This document shows, piece after piece, positions 22,835 through 35,185 of a DNA stretch of 64,000 nucleotides. Position 1 is the stretch's first letter, and every line of letters begins with the position of its first letter. A model generated the notes under the pieces. That model was given only the letters and a program-made list of their open reading frames with translations. It was not told where the DNA came from and searched no databases. A program made the translations under genes and the position numbers. Origin of the DNA: Ophiothrix spiculata. Taxonomy: Eukaryota > Echinodermata > Ophiuroidea > Amphilepidida > Ophiotrichidae. The DNA is taken from the NCBI GenBank assembly GCA_000969725.1, contig JXSR01S047480.1, one strand, 5' to 3'.

Positions 22835-23870
22835 CATGATTATGTAATCTGGTAGTATTATAGTAAACTATTTCATTTTTCAGGCAATATATCCAGATGT
22901 CAAAATTACACAATTCTGATTTCAAGCTACAAAAGTTTGAACAAAATCAAAATATCTATAATAAATGGTCATATAGTATAGATCCATTTGTGAGCTCAAC
23001 TGGTGATTTTGTAAATGTAAATTGCCTTACCATCGAGTTATTTCATACCAACACTTATGAATGAATGGAGTACCAAATTGTCTAACTCAATATTCATAAA
23101 ATAGTCACCTATATACTCAACAATAAACAAATGCATACAAATCAAAATGGAAGTTTTTAGCATCATCCCCAAACAAATAGTAAAAACATCAACATCATTT
23201 GTGGTTTTTTGAGAAAGGAAAGGGTGGAAATATTAAAGCATGACCAACAAAATCAAAGTCTGCACAGTTCGTATATTCCATAAATCTGTGAGCCTTGCTG
23301 ACACTCAGGCAATATATAACAATACCTGCAAATAAAACTAGAGCAAATATGACAGAGAAAGCTTCTAGTTTCAGGCAAACTTAATTGAAGTTTATCACAT
23401 TCTCTTAACACATTTGAAAATGTATTGTTACAAATTTAACAATACTGCTGCTGAAACTAAACACCTTACTATCACACATTATTAACTAGGCCAGCTATGA
23501 ATAGTCTCGTTTTCAAGGCATTAATTATTTCCTATTCTACTACACCAATCTTATCCTAAATTATGAAGGAACCTAGTATTTTTTCATGTATTCTACTGCT
23601 TTTTCTGATTTTCATCCTGTAGGGCTTGCATTATAATGTTTATTGTACTGTTTCACTCCTCAAAACAACTTGGCATAGTTTGCTATCATCTCCACAGATA
23701 ATGGTACAATTAGATGTGTTATATACTTGTTCAACATGAATCAGCAACAATACATCCATGTTTTCACTTACCTTTACCCTGTGAGCTAGGGTAGTCCATG
23801 TGTGATATAAATCATGCAGACACATGTCACCAAATGGCCCAAAGAACCAATAAACATTTCATGTATCTGT
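22835..23870. repeat. Older local duplication, copy 2 (partner 16,540-17,925)
   Basis: The counterpart of 16,540-17,925 without the 496-bp insertion. It ends at the SINE. It includes the same 'gctgctgaaactaaacacc' and 'tctgattttcatcctgtagg' blocks. Confidence 0.85.
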
Positions 23871-24255
23871 GGGGAAGCGGGTTAGTGTAGCGGTATTTCC
23901 CTCGCTTTGCACCACTGAGTCCCGGGTTCGATTCCTGGTCCCGGCGGCTGTATGTGCATTTGGTTTTCAGTCCATACTCGCTTCCGCAGGTTTTTCTCCG
24001 GGTACTCCGGTCTTCCCCCTGCACTTAAAAACTGACACTAGATTTGTCCAACATAGTCTGCCCCACCCAGGTAATGGGAAGCTGCGAAAAGGGTAAATAT
24101 TACAATCTAAGTACCGATAGGATGATGTGCTCTTGAAAAGGAAGCCAAACGCCTAAATGAAGTGAAGTGATTGTGACGATCTACCTGCAGCGAAAACACG
24201 AGCGGTTTGATCTTGATGATAAATCGCTATACAAAAACCAGATTATTATTATTAT
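23870..24255 (+). mobile_element. tRNA-derived SINE
   Basis: The head has an A box (TTAGTGTAGCGG, 23,882-23,893) and a perfect B box (GGTTCGATTCC, 23,925-23,935). They are spaced as in a tRNA, so it carries an internal RNA polymerase III promoter. A GC-rich central part with 'tttttctccgggtactccgg' resembles conserved central domains of invertebrate SINEs, which I cannot name with certainty. The 3' end has 'gataaatcgctatacaaaaa' followed by (ATT)n, a LINE-type tail. Length is ~385 bp, near full length. It sits between copies B2 and A2 of the local duplications. No clear target duplication could be fixed. Confidence 0.88.
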
Positions 24256-25060
24256 AAATAGGTTCCTCTGAGATAGGTAATCTGGTCCATGGAAAGTTTT
24301 ATGGGAATTTTGGACAGACCAGATAGCAAACATCAGGGGTATAATTTATCCTGGGTATTTTATGTCATATGATCTAGGTTTGTCAAATAAATAGAATATT
24401 TTGATGTGGCATAGTGAACATTTCTTATGCAAGTCCTTTAAATAATAATTACTTTGTAACTAGAGACAGCCTGTATGCTTAGGTCAGAGGGTCCATCTCT
24501 CTTGCAATAATTAGATGAAATTCTCACATTCTGGACACCAAGGTCGAATGGAATGTGTGATTGAGTAATATGTAGCCCGGGATGTGTAGTTAATTTCAAT
24601 CACTTTTATTTATGCTATATCCCAAGTAAACTCACATCCACATTTTATGGCTGACATATTTCTTGATCAAGAATTTCTTGATTAGTTAATTTCAATCACT
24701 TTTATTTGCTATATCTCAAGTACACTATTATCCACATTTATGGCTGAGGTATTTCTTGATCGTCTACATTTAATAGTTTACCACTCAAGAATGGAATGCA
24801 TTTGTACTGCTACATTAATACAAACTAGAAGCTATTTCTTAATTGCTAAAAATTCAATTCTGCAACATTTGAAGCGGATACTTAAGCCTACTTTCTGGGT
24901 CAATCAAATCACATAGGCACTTAGTACAACATTATAGCCAGGAGCAGAAAGTCTAATAGATAGTTCCCCTGACAGTACATACCATACCACCTGCAATAGC
25001 CAGTGTTAGTTTAGTTATTTAAGCTATGTTATACCTGTGTATGATGTTAATCAAAGCAAC
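24255..25060. repeat. Local duplication, copy A2 (partner 22,040-22,795)
   Basis: Second copy of A1. It contains an extra internal tandem of ~90 bp: 24,591-24,675 and 24,684-24,757 both read 'gttaatttcaatcactttta...catttatggctga..atttcttgatc'. Confidence 0.85.
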
Positions 25061-26030
25061 AAAAAGCAAAGAAGTTCTGATTATTTTCAAAATATTCAAT
25101 TACAGCTACGATATATTGAAATCAGGATATAAGAGTAGAAAATATTGCCTTTACCCAATAGTGCACAAATCCCTTTTGCAGATTTACTTTCTTAATGCAT
25201 TATGAGGAATGTTTATGCTCAATGAGAGATGAATGTCGTATGTGAACATCAACCCTCAAGATCAGATTGACATTAAAAGTCACACAACTACATTCAATCC
25301 CAATATACTGAAAGAGAAAAAAAAATGATAAACTTGGGTTGTAGGAAGACATTCTTGTTAATACCTAGCAAGATTCAATGTATTGAAAATATGCAGCATA
25401 TCTGCTAAAAATTAAAAATATCAAAGCTACAAAATCTCATGATGTAGTTTGTTGCTTAATCTCCTTTACATGTACTTAACCTAGATTCTGATTAAAACAC
25501 TTGTGTCAAGGTCAGGTACACCCCATCACTGTACGATTGATGAGCTATATTTAGTTAAGATTGATTTATCATGTGAAATTCTAGCAACATCAATAGCTAT
25601 TGATTTTGTTCTATTTTAATGTGAAGCAAAGGACATTAATATTTCATTTCCTAGTATTTCAATACAAGACATATCTTTATACAATAAGCTGCCGACATAT
25701 GTAGGTCCACAACAATGTCATTAATTTCCGATACCAATTAATACAAAGTACAATGTTTGAATGGATTACTCAGCTATTTTCAGAAAATTGTACAAACCTA
25801 AATAGGTTTAAGTTCATATTTCTAAATTGATTAAAATTTATATATGATTTGTAAGTGCAGCTTAAAGAAGAAACTAAATGTTTTACACAGCATCCATTGA
25901 AACATAACTTTGGGCCATCAAGCTCAATGTTTACTCAGTAAATTTTTAATAGTAACATGGAATATATATGAACAAAACACAAAGTTGAAAATTTGTCTAA
26001 AGCAGGAAGTATTTCCTTTACAGCATGTCC
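25061..26030. other. Intergenic, nothing recognised
   Basis: AT-rich, no frames or repeats that I can support. Confidence 0.5.
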
Positions 26031-26034
26031 ATAG

Positions 26035-27029
26035 TGTTATGTGAAACTGAATTGTTTGTTTATTAATTATTTAATTAGTGAAACTTAATTACTGAGATCT
26101 TTGATTGCCACAGAAAGGGACTTTTTCTTTCTTTTCTTTAAGGGGGAGGGTGTTATGTAAAACTGAATTGTTTGTTTTTGTTTATTAATTATCTAATTAG
26201 TGAAACTTAATTACTGAGATCTTTGATTGCCACAGAAAAAGGGACTTTTTATGAGTGAATCTTACTTTGCAATTTTAAGGTGATTTCCAATTCTATAAAT
26301 AGGCATGATTGCATGAACCTATCAAATTTGCATACATTAAAGTAACCAATCAGATCTAACTGAGATTGGGAATTTTCCCAAAGTTTACAGAAATAGACTT
26401 GTTTAATTGAATATAATTATGCTGGGAAAATCCCTCACATTGAAAACTGTACAATTTACTATTTTAAATGTAGTAATGATGTCGTGGGGGGAATTTTTAT
26501 GCAAATGTAATAATTAATGAGCCCAAGAAAAGTGATTTGGGGGACAGAAGTTGATTTGACTTTGTTGGCGATAGGTCGATAGCTAAAACTTTAGAAGTGA
26601 AATTGACGGTGTCTGTGCTGGTTGGAAAAGCTACATTTTGTTGGATTCGAGTTATTATACAGACGAATGGAGATTGGAGTTTAGAGATATTTTGAATGGA
26701 GATTGGCGATACCTTGTTGGAGTTGGAGTTGGAGATATTTGTGTTAAAGAGACAGTGGAGCATTATCAGAGTGTTTTATGTGCGTTGGATCCAGCTTGTG
26801 AAATATTTTATAAAGCCAAGCAGAGCTTCGTTGTGACTGTTGCAGCGCCGTTGGAGGTCGTCAGGAACATTGTGGAACTATTTTTCCCAAGTGGATTTCG
26901 GGACTTATGATATATGACTTTGTGCCGTGGATTAATCTCGGACAATAGCGTGGAATATTATATCCTAGGATCGCGCAGTTCTTGAAGCAGTGTCTGTAAG
27001 TTATTTAAAAGTAGTATTTTAAGACAACA
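26035..27029 (+). mobile_element. LTR retrotransposon remnant, probably Ty3/gypsy-like (fossil)
   Basis: A polypurine tract (AAGGGGGAGGG, 26,140-26,150) is followed at once by TGTTATGTAAAAC, the classic junction between internal region and 3' LTR. The LTR start is repeated at 26,035 as the beginning of a partial 5' LTR. The element is therefore mostly lost and clearly broken. The LTR contains a TATA-like box (TCTATAAATAGG, ~26,292). Its 3' end is uncertain: either ~26,944 (CA, then ATAG, matching ATAG at 26,031-26,034) or ~27,029 (ACAACA, inverse of TGTT). The family is inferred from LTR style only; no gag or pol is seen. Confidence 0.55.
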
Positions 27030-28175
27030 AGCAAGTTTGTAAGTTAAACCAAAAACAAATATTAAAGTTTAAAGAAAGTTTTCAGATTATAAAATATATC
27101 AGTGTATTTATTGTATTTCATTTAAGAACCCGTAAGGTGAATTTGGCCTTGGTCATTTAAAATCTTTTACTGTAAAAATAGTTTTACTAAATGATGGTTA
27201 AACTAGATTTTATATATCAGCTATCTTAAAGTGTAACTTAGTAGTTCCAAATGTATTTATTGCTATGCTTAGTAGATAATAACATTTACATGATTTTGAA
27301 TTAAATCCAAACAGCCTGTCCTGCATGGTTATGTGCAATGCAATAAAGTTTAAAGATTTTATTCCTTTCAACCCTTTTCTATGAATTTTACTCTTAATCA
27401 TATTTTTTCAGTAATTTTGATTTATCACCAGTACAATGTACGAAGGAGTATCATTTCAAGAAGCATTAATAAGTATTACACGAAGATTAGATATCCATTT
27501 TGTATGAAGTAGGCCAATTTTTAAAGGTCAAGTATAAATATGTGCAAATCAGACACATTAATTGAATTTCTTGCAGAAAATCATATTAGGAACAAGACCA
27601 TGCCCTTTCAGATGGAAGCATATTAAGATACATTACTTGAGCCAGACTGTTTCAATGCTACTCAAATTTCAGTGCGGGGTTTATGTTACTACAAATATAC
27701 TACACTACATACACACAGATGACATCAAGGAGTTTATTTTGCTCATGTTTCAATTTTATTATCCCACATGATTTTGCTTGCATTAACACTTGCTTCCATT
27801 TAAAGAAGGAGAGTTATCTGATTTGTTAAAATCAAGTTTCTGGTGTTATATGAAAGATTAAAAAAGGTTTCTGTTTCAAAGTTCAACTATTTTTACTACT
27901 TAGTTTTTTTATACAATGCATTTGATAAATTCAATTGTGGTTGCCATCATGTATTTCCAAAATGGAATATGTTTCAGCCATTATCATTTGCAAGGAGTGT
28001 GAAAGAGAGTTTCATCAATCGGACTTAGCTCTTTGAGAGTTTAGATTTGTTCCTTCTTTCTTTGAAAGAAAAAGCATTTTCTTTTCACACTTGAAATGGC
28101 ACAGTCTTATCTGGACATTATATACAAGCAATTTCTAAATCCTAATTATCATTCTTCAAAAAATATGTTGCATCC
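27030..28175. other. Intergenic, nothing recognised
   Basis: AT-rich. Short frames at 27,562 and 27,843 (+) are without recognisable content. Confidence 0.5.
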
Positions 28176-28179
28176 TTAA

Positions 28180-28512
28180 AGACAGGTATTCCGATCTAGT
28201 GAAAAAAATTCCACATTTGAATAATGGGTCATCACCTACATAAAGCACTTGTAAAGTTTCATTTGCATACATTGAGCCAAATTAATACTACAGGCGAAAA
28301 TGTGTCTGAAAGTGGCCCATAGAAACATAACAGATATTTATTTTTGTTAACAAAATATTTCAGTAATTCAGCACTTTTTTGACCATATCTCTTAAATGAA
28401 ACATAATATGGGCGTGAAAATTTACAGGGGTTATGAGAAAAATATGCACTTTCATGTGGTATCAAAATCTCCAATTTGATTTTGTGAGTGAAAGTGATCA
28501 GAACACACACCT
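28180..28512 (-). mobile_element. TTAA MITE family 1, second complete copy
   Basis: 333 bp between TTAA sites at 28,176-28,179 and 28,513-28,516. Ends are AGACAGGTATTCCGATC and, inverted, AGGTGTGTGTTCTGATC. In the reverse orientation it matches 9,447-9,749 through 'aaattggagattttgatacc' and 'tttttctcataacccctgta'. Its long minus-strand frame (28,259-28,552) is an accident of this repeat. It has no transposase. Confidence 0.85.
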
Positions 28513-28519
28513 TTAAATT

Positions 28520-29142
28520 GACACAACAATGGCAACAATAACCTGTAAGCAACAGGAAAAGTTAATATTAAAACTAGATAAGTAGCTATGAAACTGCTTG
28601 TAACTTATATATGGCTGAGATTCTCAAAATAACAACAAGTCTCAGAATGGATATTATTTGAAAACTAGATGTCTATTCATCAGGCACTGCCAATGAAACT
28701 GCCAGAAATTGATCAACACCTACACTATAGCAAGTAGTATGTCTATGAATGGTAACTGACAGATTTGTCTGAGCTCATATCAAGTTATCAAGTATGGAGA
28801 AGAGGAATCTTGGCGGGGGAGTCCCTTACATGTGACCTGATGATGTCTGTCTTTGCCTATAACTTACAAGAGGTTTCCTTATTATAACAACAACAAACAA
28901 TTTCCAAGAAAAAACATTTGAAACTAGCACGCTCATCAGACACTTCTGATGAATACAACTTGAATTGATTTTCCTCTAGTGTAATATACCTCTGAATGCC
29001 AACTGACGGAATTGTCTGATTTAATATAAAGTAAACTGTTGCAATTTTGTTCTTTATTGCAAAGTTAAAGGGACTGGCCCAATTCTTTGCACTACTTCAC
29101 TACCTCTAATTTTGTTTACATGTTTATAGTAATATTATAATC
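28520..29142. other. Intergenic, nothing recognised
   Basis: AT-rich. A degenerate duplication ('cagacactt/caggcactg' contexts near 28,680 and 28,938) is too weak to call. Confidence 0.4.
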
Positions 29143-29192
29143 NNNNNNNNNNNNNNNNNNNNNNNNNNNNNNNNNNNNNNNNNNNNNNNNNN
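29143..29192. other. Assembly gap (50 N)
   Basis: Both edges carry the same 14 bases, 'gtaatattataatc' (29,129-29,142 and 29,193-29,206). Fixed-size N runs flanked by an identical short overlap usually mean two contig ends that should have been merged. The true gap may be zero or negative in length. Confidence 0.97.
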
Positions 29193-29206
29193 GTAATATT
29201 ATAATC

Positions 29207-30342
29207 TACCACCATTTTTCCCAGATCTTTTAGAATAATGGAAAAAATTGCAATTGTTTACCAACTTTAAATTGTTTGTTCTGGAGAGAAAAAAAAATGG
29301 TGAGAAAACAGTGTTTATAGTTTTAAATTTGGTAAATATCTTATTTCTACACCTGTGATGGTTAAGTAAATTATTTTTGATTAAATTGTTAGAATCTTTT
29401 AACTTGTAAATCCATCTGAGGTACAAATTTTAAAAACTTTTTTGTGATTTCACTACATTTTAAAGCTTTATTTAGAGTGTTTTCCATAAGTATTAATTCA
29501 AAACAAATTGGATTCTAGACCAGTCCCTTTAATGAGAAGGGGAATTCCCATTGTGTGATCTGAGGTATATGACATGATCAAGGACAATTTATTAATTGCT
29601 TACAATCTGTGCTAAAAAGCAGACAGTAGTTGTCACACCCTCTTTCACTGTAGCAACAGCATAATAACAGGGCTATGGAAAAATACATGTACCAGATATG
29701 CCCAAATGACATTATGCAATAAAATTAACAGACAAAATTTAGAAGTGTTATTTGAAAGCAATAAAAGATGGCAGTAAACAGACTATACTTTAATCTAAAT
29801 TTGTATATGTAACATTCAATAAAAGCAATAAACTGTTGAGAATATCTAAGACAGGCCTACATTCTTGATGACCAAACATAACTGAACTTCTTATAAATGT
29901 GACCCTTTATACATACAAGTAAGTGAAGGACCAGACAAACGTGGCCGTGGTTTGTACCACTGTTTGATGGGTTCATTTATTAATTTTGGGACAAAATGTA
30001 ATGTTAAAAGAAATCCAGGTCCTTAAACATGTTTAAATTAATTCTGGAATTAAGTGTTGAACTGTAAAATTTGTTTCCATAATTTAACTACACGTTTTTC
30101 TTAAATGCTCATTTTAAATTAAAATACATAATTTTCAACCCATATTTTGAGATGTCATTCTTGGTAGCGTTATTCATATGTTGAAATTACTTATACATGT
30201 ATACATATTGCATACATTAACTATTTAGTATGTGGATATAACATGCATAAAATATATTTTTCGTATCACTTACCTGATCCATGTGTTCAATGTCAAAACT
30301 AAGGCTCATAGATTCTTAAAACCTGGAAACTTTATTTATATA
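29207..30342. other. Intergenic, nothing recognised
   Basis: AT-rich. No supported gene, RNA or transposon end. Confidence 0.5.
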
Positions 30343-30346
30343 ACTA

Positions 30347-32142
30347 TAGTCGATCCAAATTAAATAGACCCTCAGTTTTTCAATTTTTTTTCAGTAAATA
30401 TCAAACTTCAAGAAAAGTCATGAAAAGTTGTTTGTCTTCTCTTAACCCAACAGGATTTTATTTTCATGTTCTGAAATTTTATATAAATATGTCCATTTCT
30501 ATTCAAATTTCGTCAGTTTTCCCCTCAATCGAAAGATAATCGTATTCATCTATATGAGCGCATCGACCTGAAAACTTTTAATGGACCTATCTGATTTAAT
30601 AAACAGGTATGCACCTGAATGTGCGCTTTGCGTCATAAAGTTAAGGGTACAGTTAACCCTTATCAATTCCTCATTTTTAGAAGTGCCTTATGCTCTGTAA
30701 ATCAGCAAGGCAATAAAATTCATATAAAAATATACTTTTCTAGAAGGGGATTTGGCCTGTCATTTTAGACCATAATTTTTGGCCAAAGGTCTAAAAAAAG
30801 TCCTAAAATCACGTTGGCCCAAAGATTACCAAATGTTGTTAGATAAAATGAACTACTTTACTTTTTACAACCTACAAATATCTATAAGAACGAGTTCCTA
30901 GATATTACTTTCTAGGTTCTAAAAAGTATATAAAATAGTTCAACATTAAAGTTTACAAACATGACAAAAGCACAATTTTGTTAATTTCCCAGAAGACCCG
31001 TATCAAGGACTTTTTAAAGGAGGGTGTGGGTTTTCAAAAAGTGGACTATTTACAGGAAAAAATTCTGTTTAGGTCGAACTCAAACTAATTTAAGTGGTTT
31101 TCAAAACGTGACAAGCAAAAAAAAAGGTTTTCACTAATTTTACAAGCGTTTGGTGTAGCATTTTATCGAAACACCAAAGCAGGTATTTGGGTGCAGTACT
31201 TTCAGGTATATTTTTGTGTACCTCTTGTACACCTCTGGATACAGTTTAATTCCCAGTAAAGGTTTTGGCCAAAAAAGGGATTATTTTTGAGTGCCAAAAT
31301 TACACATTTTGGTCCATAAGTTACCTCGCCATCATGATCAGTATGCAAACCCGCTTTCAAAAGTATAATTATACCTTTATTTGGATTTAATCATCAGTTG
31401 CTGAGTTTAATAGAACAAAAACCATTTCAGAAAACGAAGTGTTGACAAGGTCCTTAAATCAATTCCGTGGCATAATTAATATTGATTATCGGATTTTTCT
31501 AATGCAAGACCTTTGCAATGAGTTGGCTACCCAAAGGATGGGACTGGTAGTATTTAAAAATAAAACATGTTGTTTTGTTGTCCTGAACTAACCTTTTCTT
31601 ATTATTATTAGGCCTATATGGCCATTGAGTATTTCAACTTTGCATTGGTTATACCTAAAATTACTTGCATTTTCAAACCTGGACGATTCCATTTTTATTT
31701 ATGTTGTGTGCCAAATGACCCCACATTGTGCTTAAATTTGTACCAGGTGACCCCTACTTTTCATCTCGCCAAATCACATCTTGTTACTTTAGAAAGTGAG
31801 TGCCCCCAGGAGGAATATTGAACATTTTAATAGCTTAGGAATAGCGTGAAATTCAAACTCATAAACCTATAACAATCTACCTACAAAAATCGTTAGTGGA
31901 AGTTTCCAAAAGTTTACCTCATTAGTGGTGCCCGATGTCACAACAGATCATACCAAAGCGAGGCTGAATTTGTCCAATTTGTAAAGATTTGACCATTTTG
32001 GAGTATATGTATACTTTAAAATCTATAAATCTTGTTGGGACAAGAAAAGACAAACAACTTTTCTTTCATGACTTTTCTTGAAATTTGATATTTACTGAAA
32101 AAAATCCAAAAAATCAAGGGTCTATTTAATTTGGATCGACTA
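30347..32142. mobile_element. Non-autonomous mariner/pogo-like element with ~125-bp terminal inverted repeats
   Basis: The left end TAGTCGATCCAAATTAAATA then GACCC (from 30,347) is repeated inverted at the right (to 32,142). Matching sequence extends ~125 bp inward ('cagtaaatatcaaa', 'caagaaaagtcatga', 'aagttgtttgtctt', 'aacccaacaggatt' / 'gtcccaacaagatt'). TA lies on both sides (30,345-30,346; 32,143-32,144). The 1.8-kb body carries no DDE transposase frame; the best frame (31,618-31,821) is featureless. The TIR start resembles Tc1/mariner/pogo termini, so mobilisation in trans is inferred. Confidence 0.78.
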
Positions 32143-32149
32143 TAGCGCC

Positions 32150-33570
32150 ATCGATAATGTACATGTTGGCAAGTCACATTTGTCATGCAGATCCAATATT
32201 GAAAGTCCCTCATTTCTTGTGCCTTATGTAATCAACTGGCAATGTACTTTGTTTTGCTTATTATAATTATGGAAAGATGACAGCAAACTTATTGGTTTAG
32301 AAGAAAACTATGTAAATTTTGAGCAATCACTATTCTGTCTACGTAAAAATGATAATTTTTTTCCCAGTAAATACCATCTTTATGTGTTTTTCGTTGATAA
32401 GAAGCCAATGATTAACAGGTGTAATGTTTGTTAAAAGGATATTGCTTGAATGAAATCTTGTCTAGTTTTATCTGTTTCAATTTCTTATGTATTTACATGA
32501 CATAACAAGAACAAGGAATATAATAAACAACCTTGACACTAGTCAAAGATCAGGGGTCACTGGTCACAAAAATTGACCTGGGGTAAATTCAACATTGAAA
32601 AAAATGGTTGAAAAATGCACTGGGTGATTCAACAAGTTTAAGGAACCTTCCTCATCATCAAAATGCAGATCAGCTCCAATCCACCCTCCCGTTTGCCATG
32701 TTTACAGTTTTGGAGAAAAATTTGGTGCAAATATGCATTTACTTGTAAAGATCATGTATTAACAAACAAAAAACATAATCATTCATATGATCCCTGTGAC
32801 TCTGGTGTCAAATGGATGTAGCTGATCTTTCAGTACTTGAGGGTAAACAGATTCAATGTGTTGGATACACTGGCATGGAGTTGGGTATACTACTGGTATA
32901 TGTGATGTCCAGTAGATGCATATTGTAAATCTTGTCCAGTTTATGTGTTCCCAGTTCTAATTTCTTAATATATACATGACTGCAAATCCAAAGTGCATAC
33001 TACTTCACATTGAATATGTTACCTTCAAGTGCTGAAGTATCAGGTACATTTATTTGACACCAAGTTCAAGGAGATCAAAGAGAAGTTAATGCCTATCATA
33101 ATGGTACATCATATACCAGCTTTCAACACCAAGTTCATTAAAACTAGAACTCAATGGTTATGTGTTAAACATAAGACAAGCTCAACTCAACACTGTATAA
33201 TTCGCATTTCAGTCTTACCCTATTCTCCACAAGGTTAATTTAATGCTAAATGTGAATATGCATTTCTACTAAAAAAACTAGTCATATACCCTTAGGTGCA
33301 ACTTTTGATTTTTATATTAATTTCTTTGTAAATGTACTTTGTCTTTTAATATTGAACGACATTGGACATGTGTGGTATTGGTTCTCCTAAGATGTGGATT
33401 TTTCATACTTTTTCTAAATGAAACTTTGCAGGTATTTGAAAAATCAATTTCACCAAATTATGACGTTTGTGTGTAATTTAACATATGTGTAGTATGTAAT
33501 TAGGTCAATTATACAAAATTATGCAGAAATTATACAAAATCTAAAGCTTATGCCTCCCTCCTTCAAGTTG
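32150..33570. other. Intergenic, nothing recognised
   Basis: AT-rich. The frame at 33,029-33,238 (+) has no recognisable domain. Confidence 0.5.
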
Positions 33571-33598
33571 ACTTATGTGTGAGTAGAACTTGACTTAC

Positions 33599-33758
33599 CC
33601 AACAATAACCAGAGCCAGAATAAATTGTAAATGGACCGCAAATTCTTGTTTTGGATAATACTATATTGTAATATATATCTACTTTTGAATAATGCAGCAC
33701 TGGCGGCTAGGACTGACACCATTGCTAAGGTGAATGAAATCTTCCCAGTACCACTCAT
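33599..33758 (-). CDS. Possible first coding exon with hydrophobic N-terminus (unverified)
   Basis: The minus-strand ATG at 33,758 opens 'MSGTGKISFTLAMVSVLAAS' then 'AALFKSRYILQYS'. Residues ~8-24 form a plausible signal anchor or transmembrane segment. The frame runs to a consensus splice donor, G|GTAAGT (donor bases 33,593-33,598), after 53 codons plus one base. A small mitochondrial or membrane protein is conceivable, but I recognise no family. No downstream exon could be identified to the left. Chance is a serious alternative in a window this size. Confidence 0.22.
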
Positions 33759-33759
33759 G

Positions 33760-35180
33760 TCAAATGTAATGAGAATCTAATATTGAGGAGAGTTTTAGAT
33801 TAAATTACAGTCAGCCTGGATGATGAAGATGATCACAAGGTATCCTGTGACATCACTCACCACAACATCATGTATCCAGTAACCGCTATCAAATTTTCAG
33901 AGGTCGTTGAACATGTTTAGCACCCAAACTGTCCAGCTTAAAGTAAAGTCAAAAATGTAAGTGGTCTTACAGATCTTTTTATTTTATTCTGCAATAGGAA
34001 AGTTGATTATAAATTAAAATAATTATTTAAATATATTTTAAAACAATGTTTTGATCATTGAGTATGAGGATTTACTACACTTTTGGAAGTGAGGATATTT
34101 CTTACTTTTAAGGGTTTGTTATGTGGCAAAAAGTGGAATTGGACAATTGGAGCATTATATTTTTTTAATGTTTGTTGACATATGACTTACCTGTACAGCA
34201 CAGATTGTATGAGATTGGGCATGAAAAAAACAGAAAGATTAAAAATATATTAGCAAAATTAATAATTGTTATGTTGATAAAAAAATATTTCAAGTATTTA
34301 GAAATTATTCTGAAATCTTTCTAGAATACATTCAACAACCAATAACTGATTATCACTGATTTGAACCTGTATATCACTTACTGTCATGAATGTTGTGTCA
34401 TGTAGAAAAATCATGGACCTGACAACTGATCATTCTTCAAAAGTTTTCATATACTGTACATCATACAAAGATTACTGCACTTTGATTGGGTAAGTGGAAG
34501 CTTGTGTTAAAATATGCCTTGAAAATTCACTTTGCACAGGGCATAATCATTACAAAGTCCACTGAATTTATACTCAGTAATACGCATGACTATACGCATT
34601 TCATTTAAAAGCCATGATATGAGACTACGATAACAGCTTTATTGGATGACCTACGTCATTTTGTCGTCAGCATAGAATATTCTAAGCAAAATATTCTATA
34701 CGATAGTGGAGTCTGGACCGGGCCTTAGTGACTACTTGCATGAGCACCACGCAGTCTGCAAGGTATAGGTCGTAAACCATTTAGTCATTAAGATTAATCA
34801 AAAACATAAAATTATTCAAAATGCAAGCTTTAAGATAATATGAAGTAAAATACTGCACAGTAATGTAGCGCTTTGATTTGCAAATAAACCCCAATGTTTC
34901 TTACATTTGTAAGCAAACTGGTGACTTTATTGTGAAAGCAGTTCACAAATTATTAATTAGAACAGAGTAGCCACAGGAAAGAGTGTTACTTTCATATGTG
35001 CACTTAAAAGTTTGTATAACTTGACACAATTGTCAATTCTACAATCCTCTATTTTATTACCAGGGTAGCCTTATAAATAAAGATTATTTCTTCTTTGCTA
35101 CCCAGATTGCCTTTCATATGTTTTTGTCAGAGGTTTTGTACAATTATAATGAACAAGCTCGATATCATTGTAGTTTTAAG
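33760..35180. other. Intergenic, nothing recognised
   Basis: AT-rich. A 10-bp-arm hairpin 'atagaatatt...aatattctat' lies at ~34,672-34,700. No gene is seen. Confidence 0.45.
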
Positions 35181-35185
35181 CTTAA

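Noticed and set aside
28259-28552. 97-codon minus-strand frame with similarity to a frame at 9.45 kb
   Set aside because: Both lie inside TTAA MITE family 1. Similarity is at DNA level, the frames are not preserved in the third copy, and no transposase motif is present.
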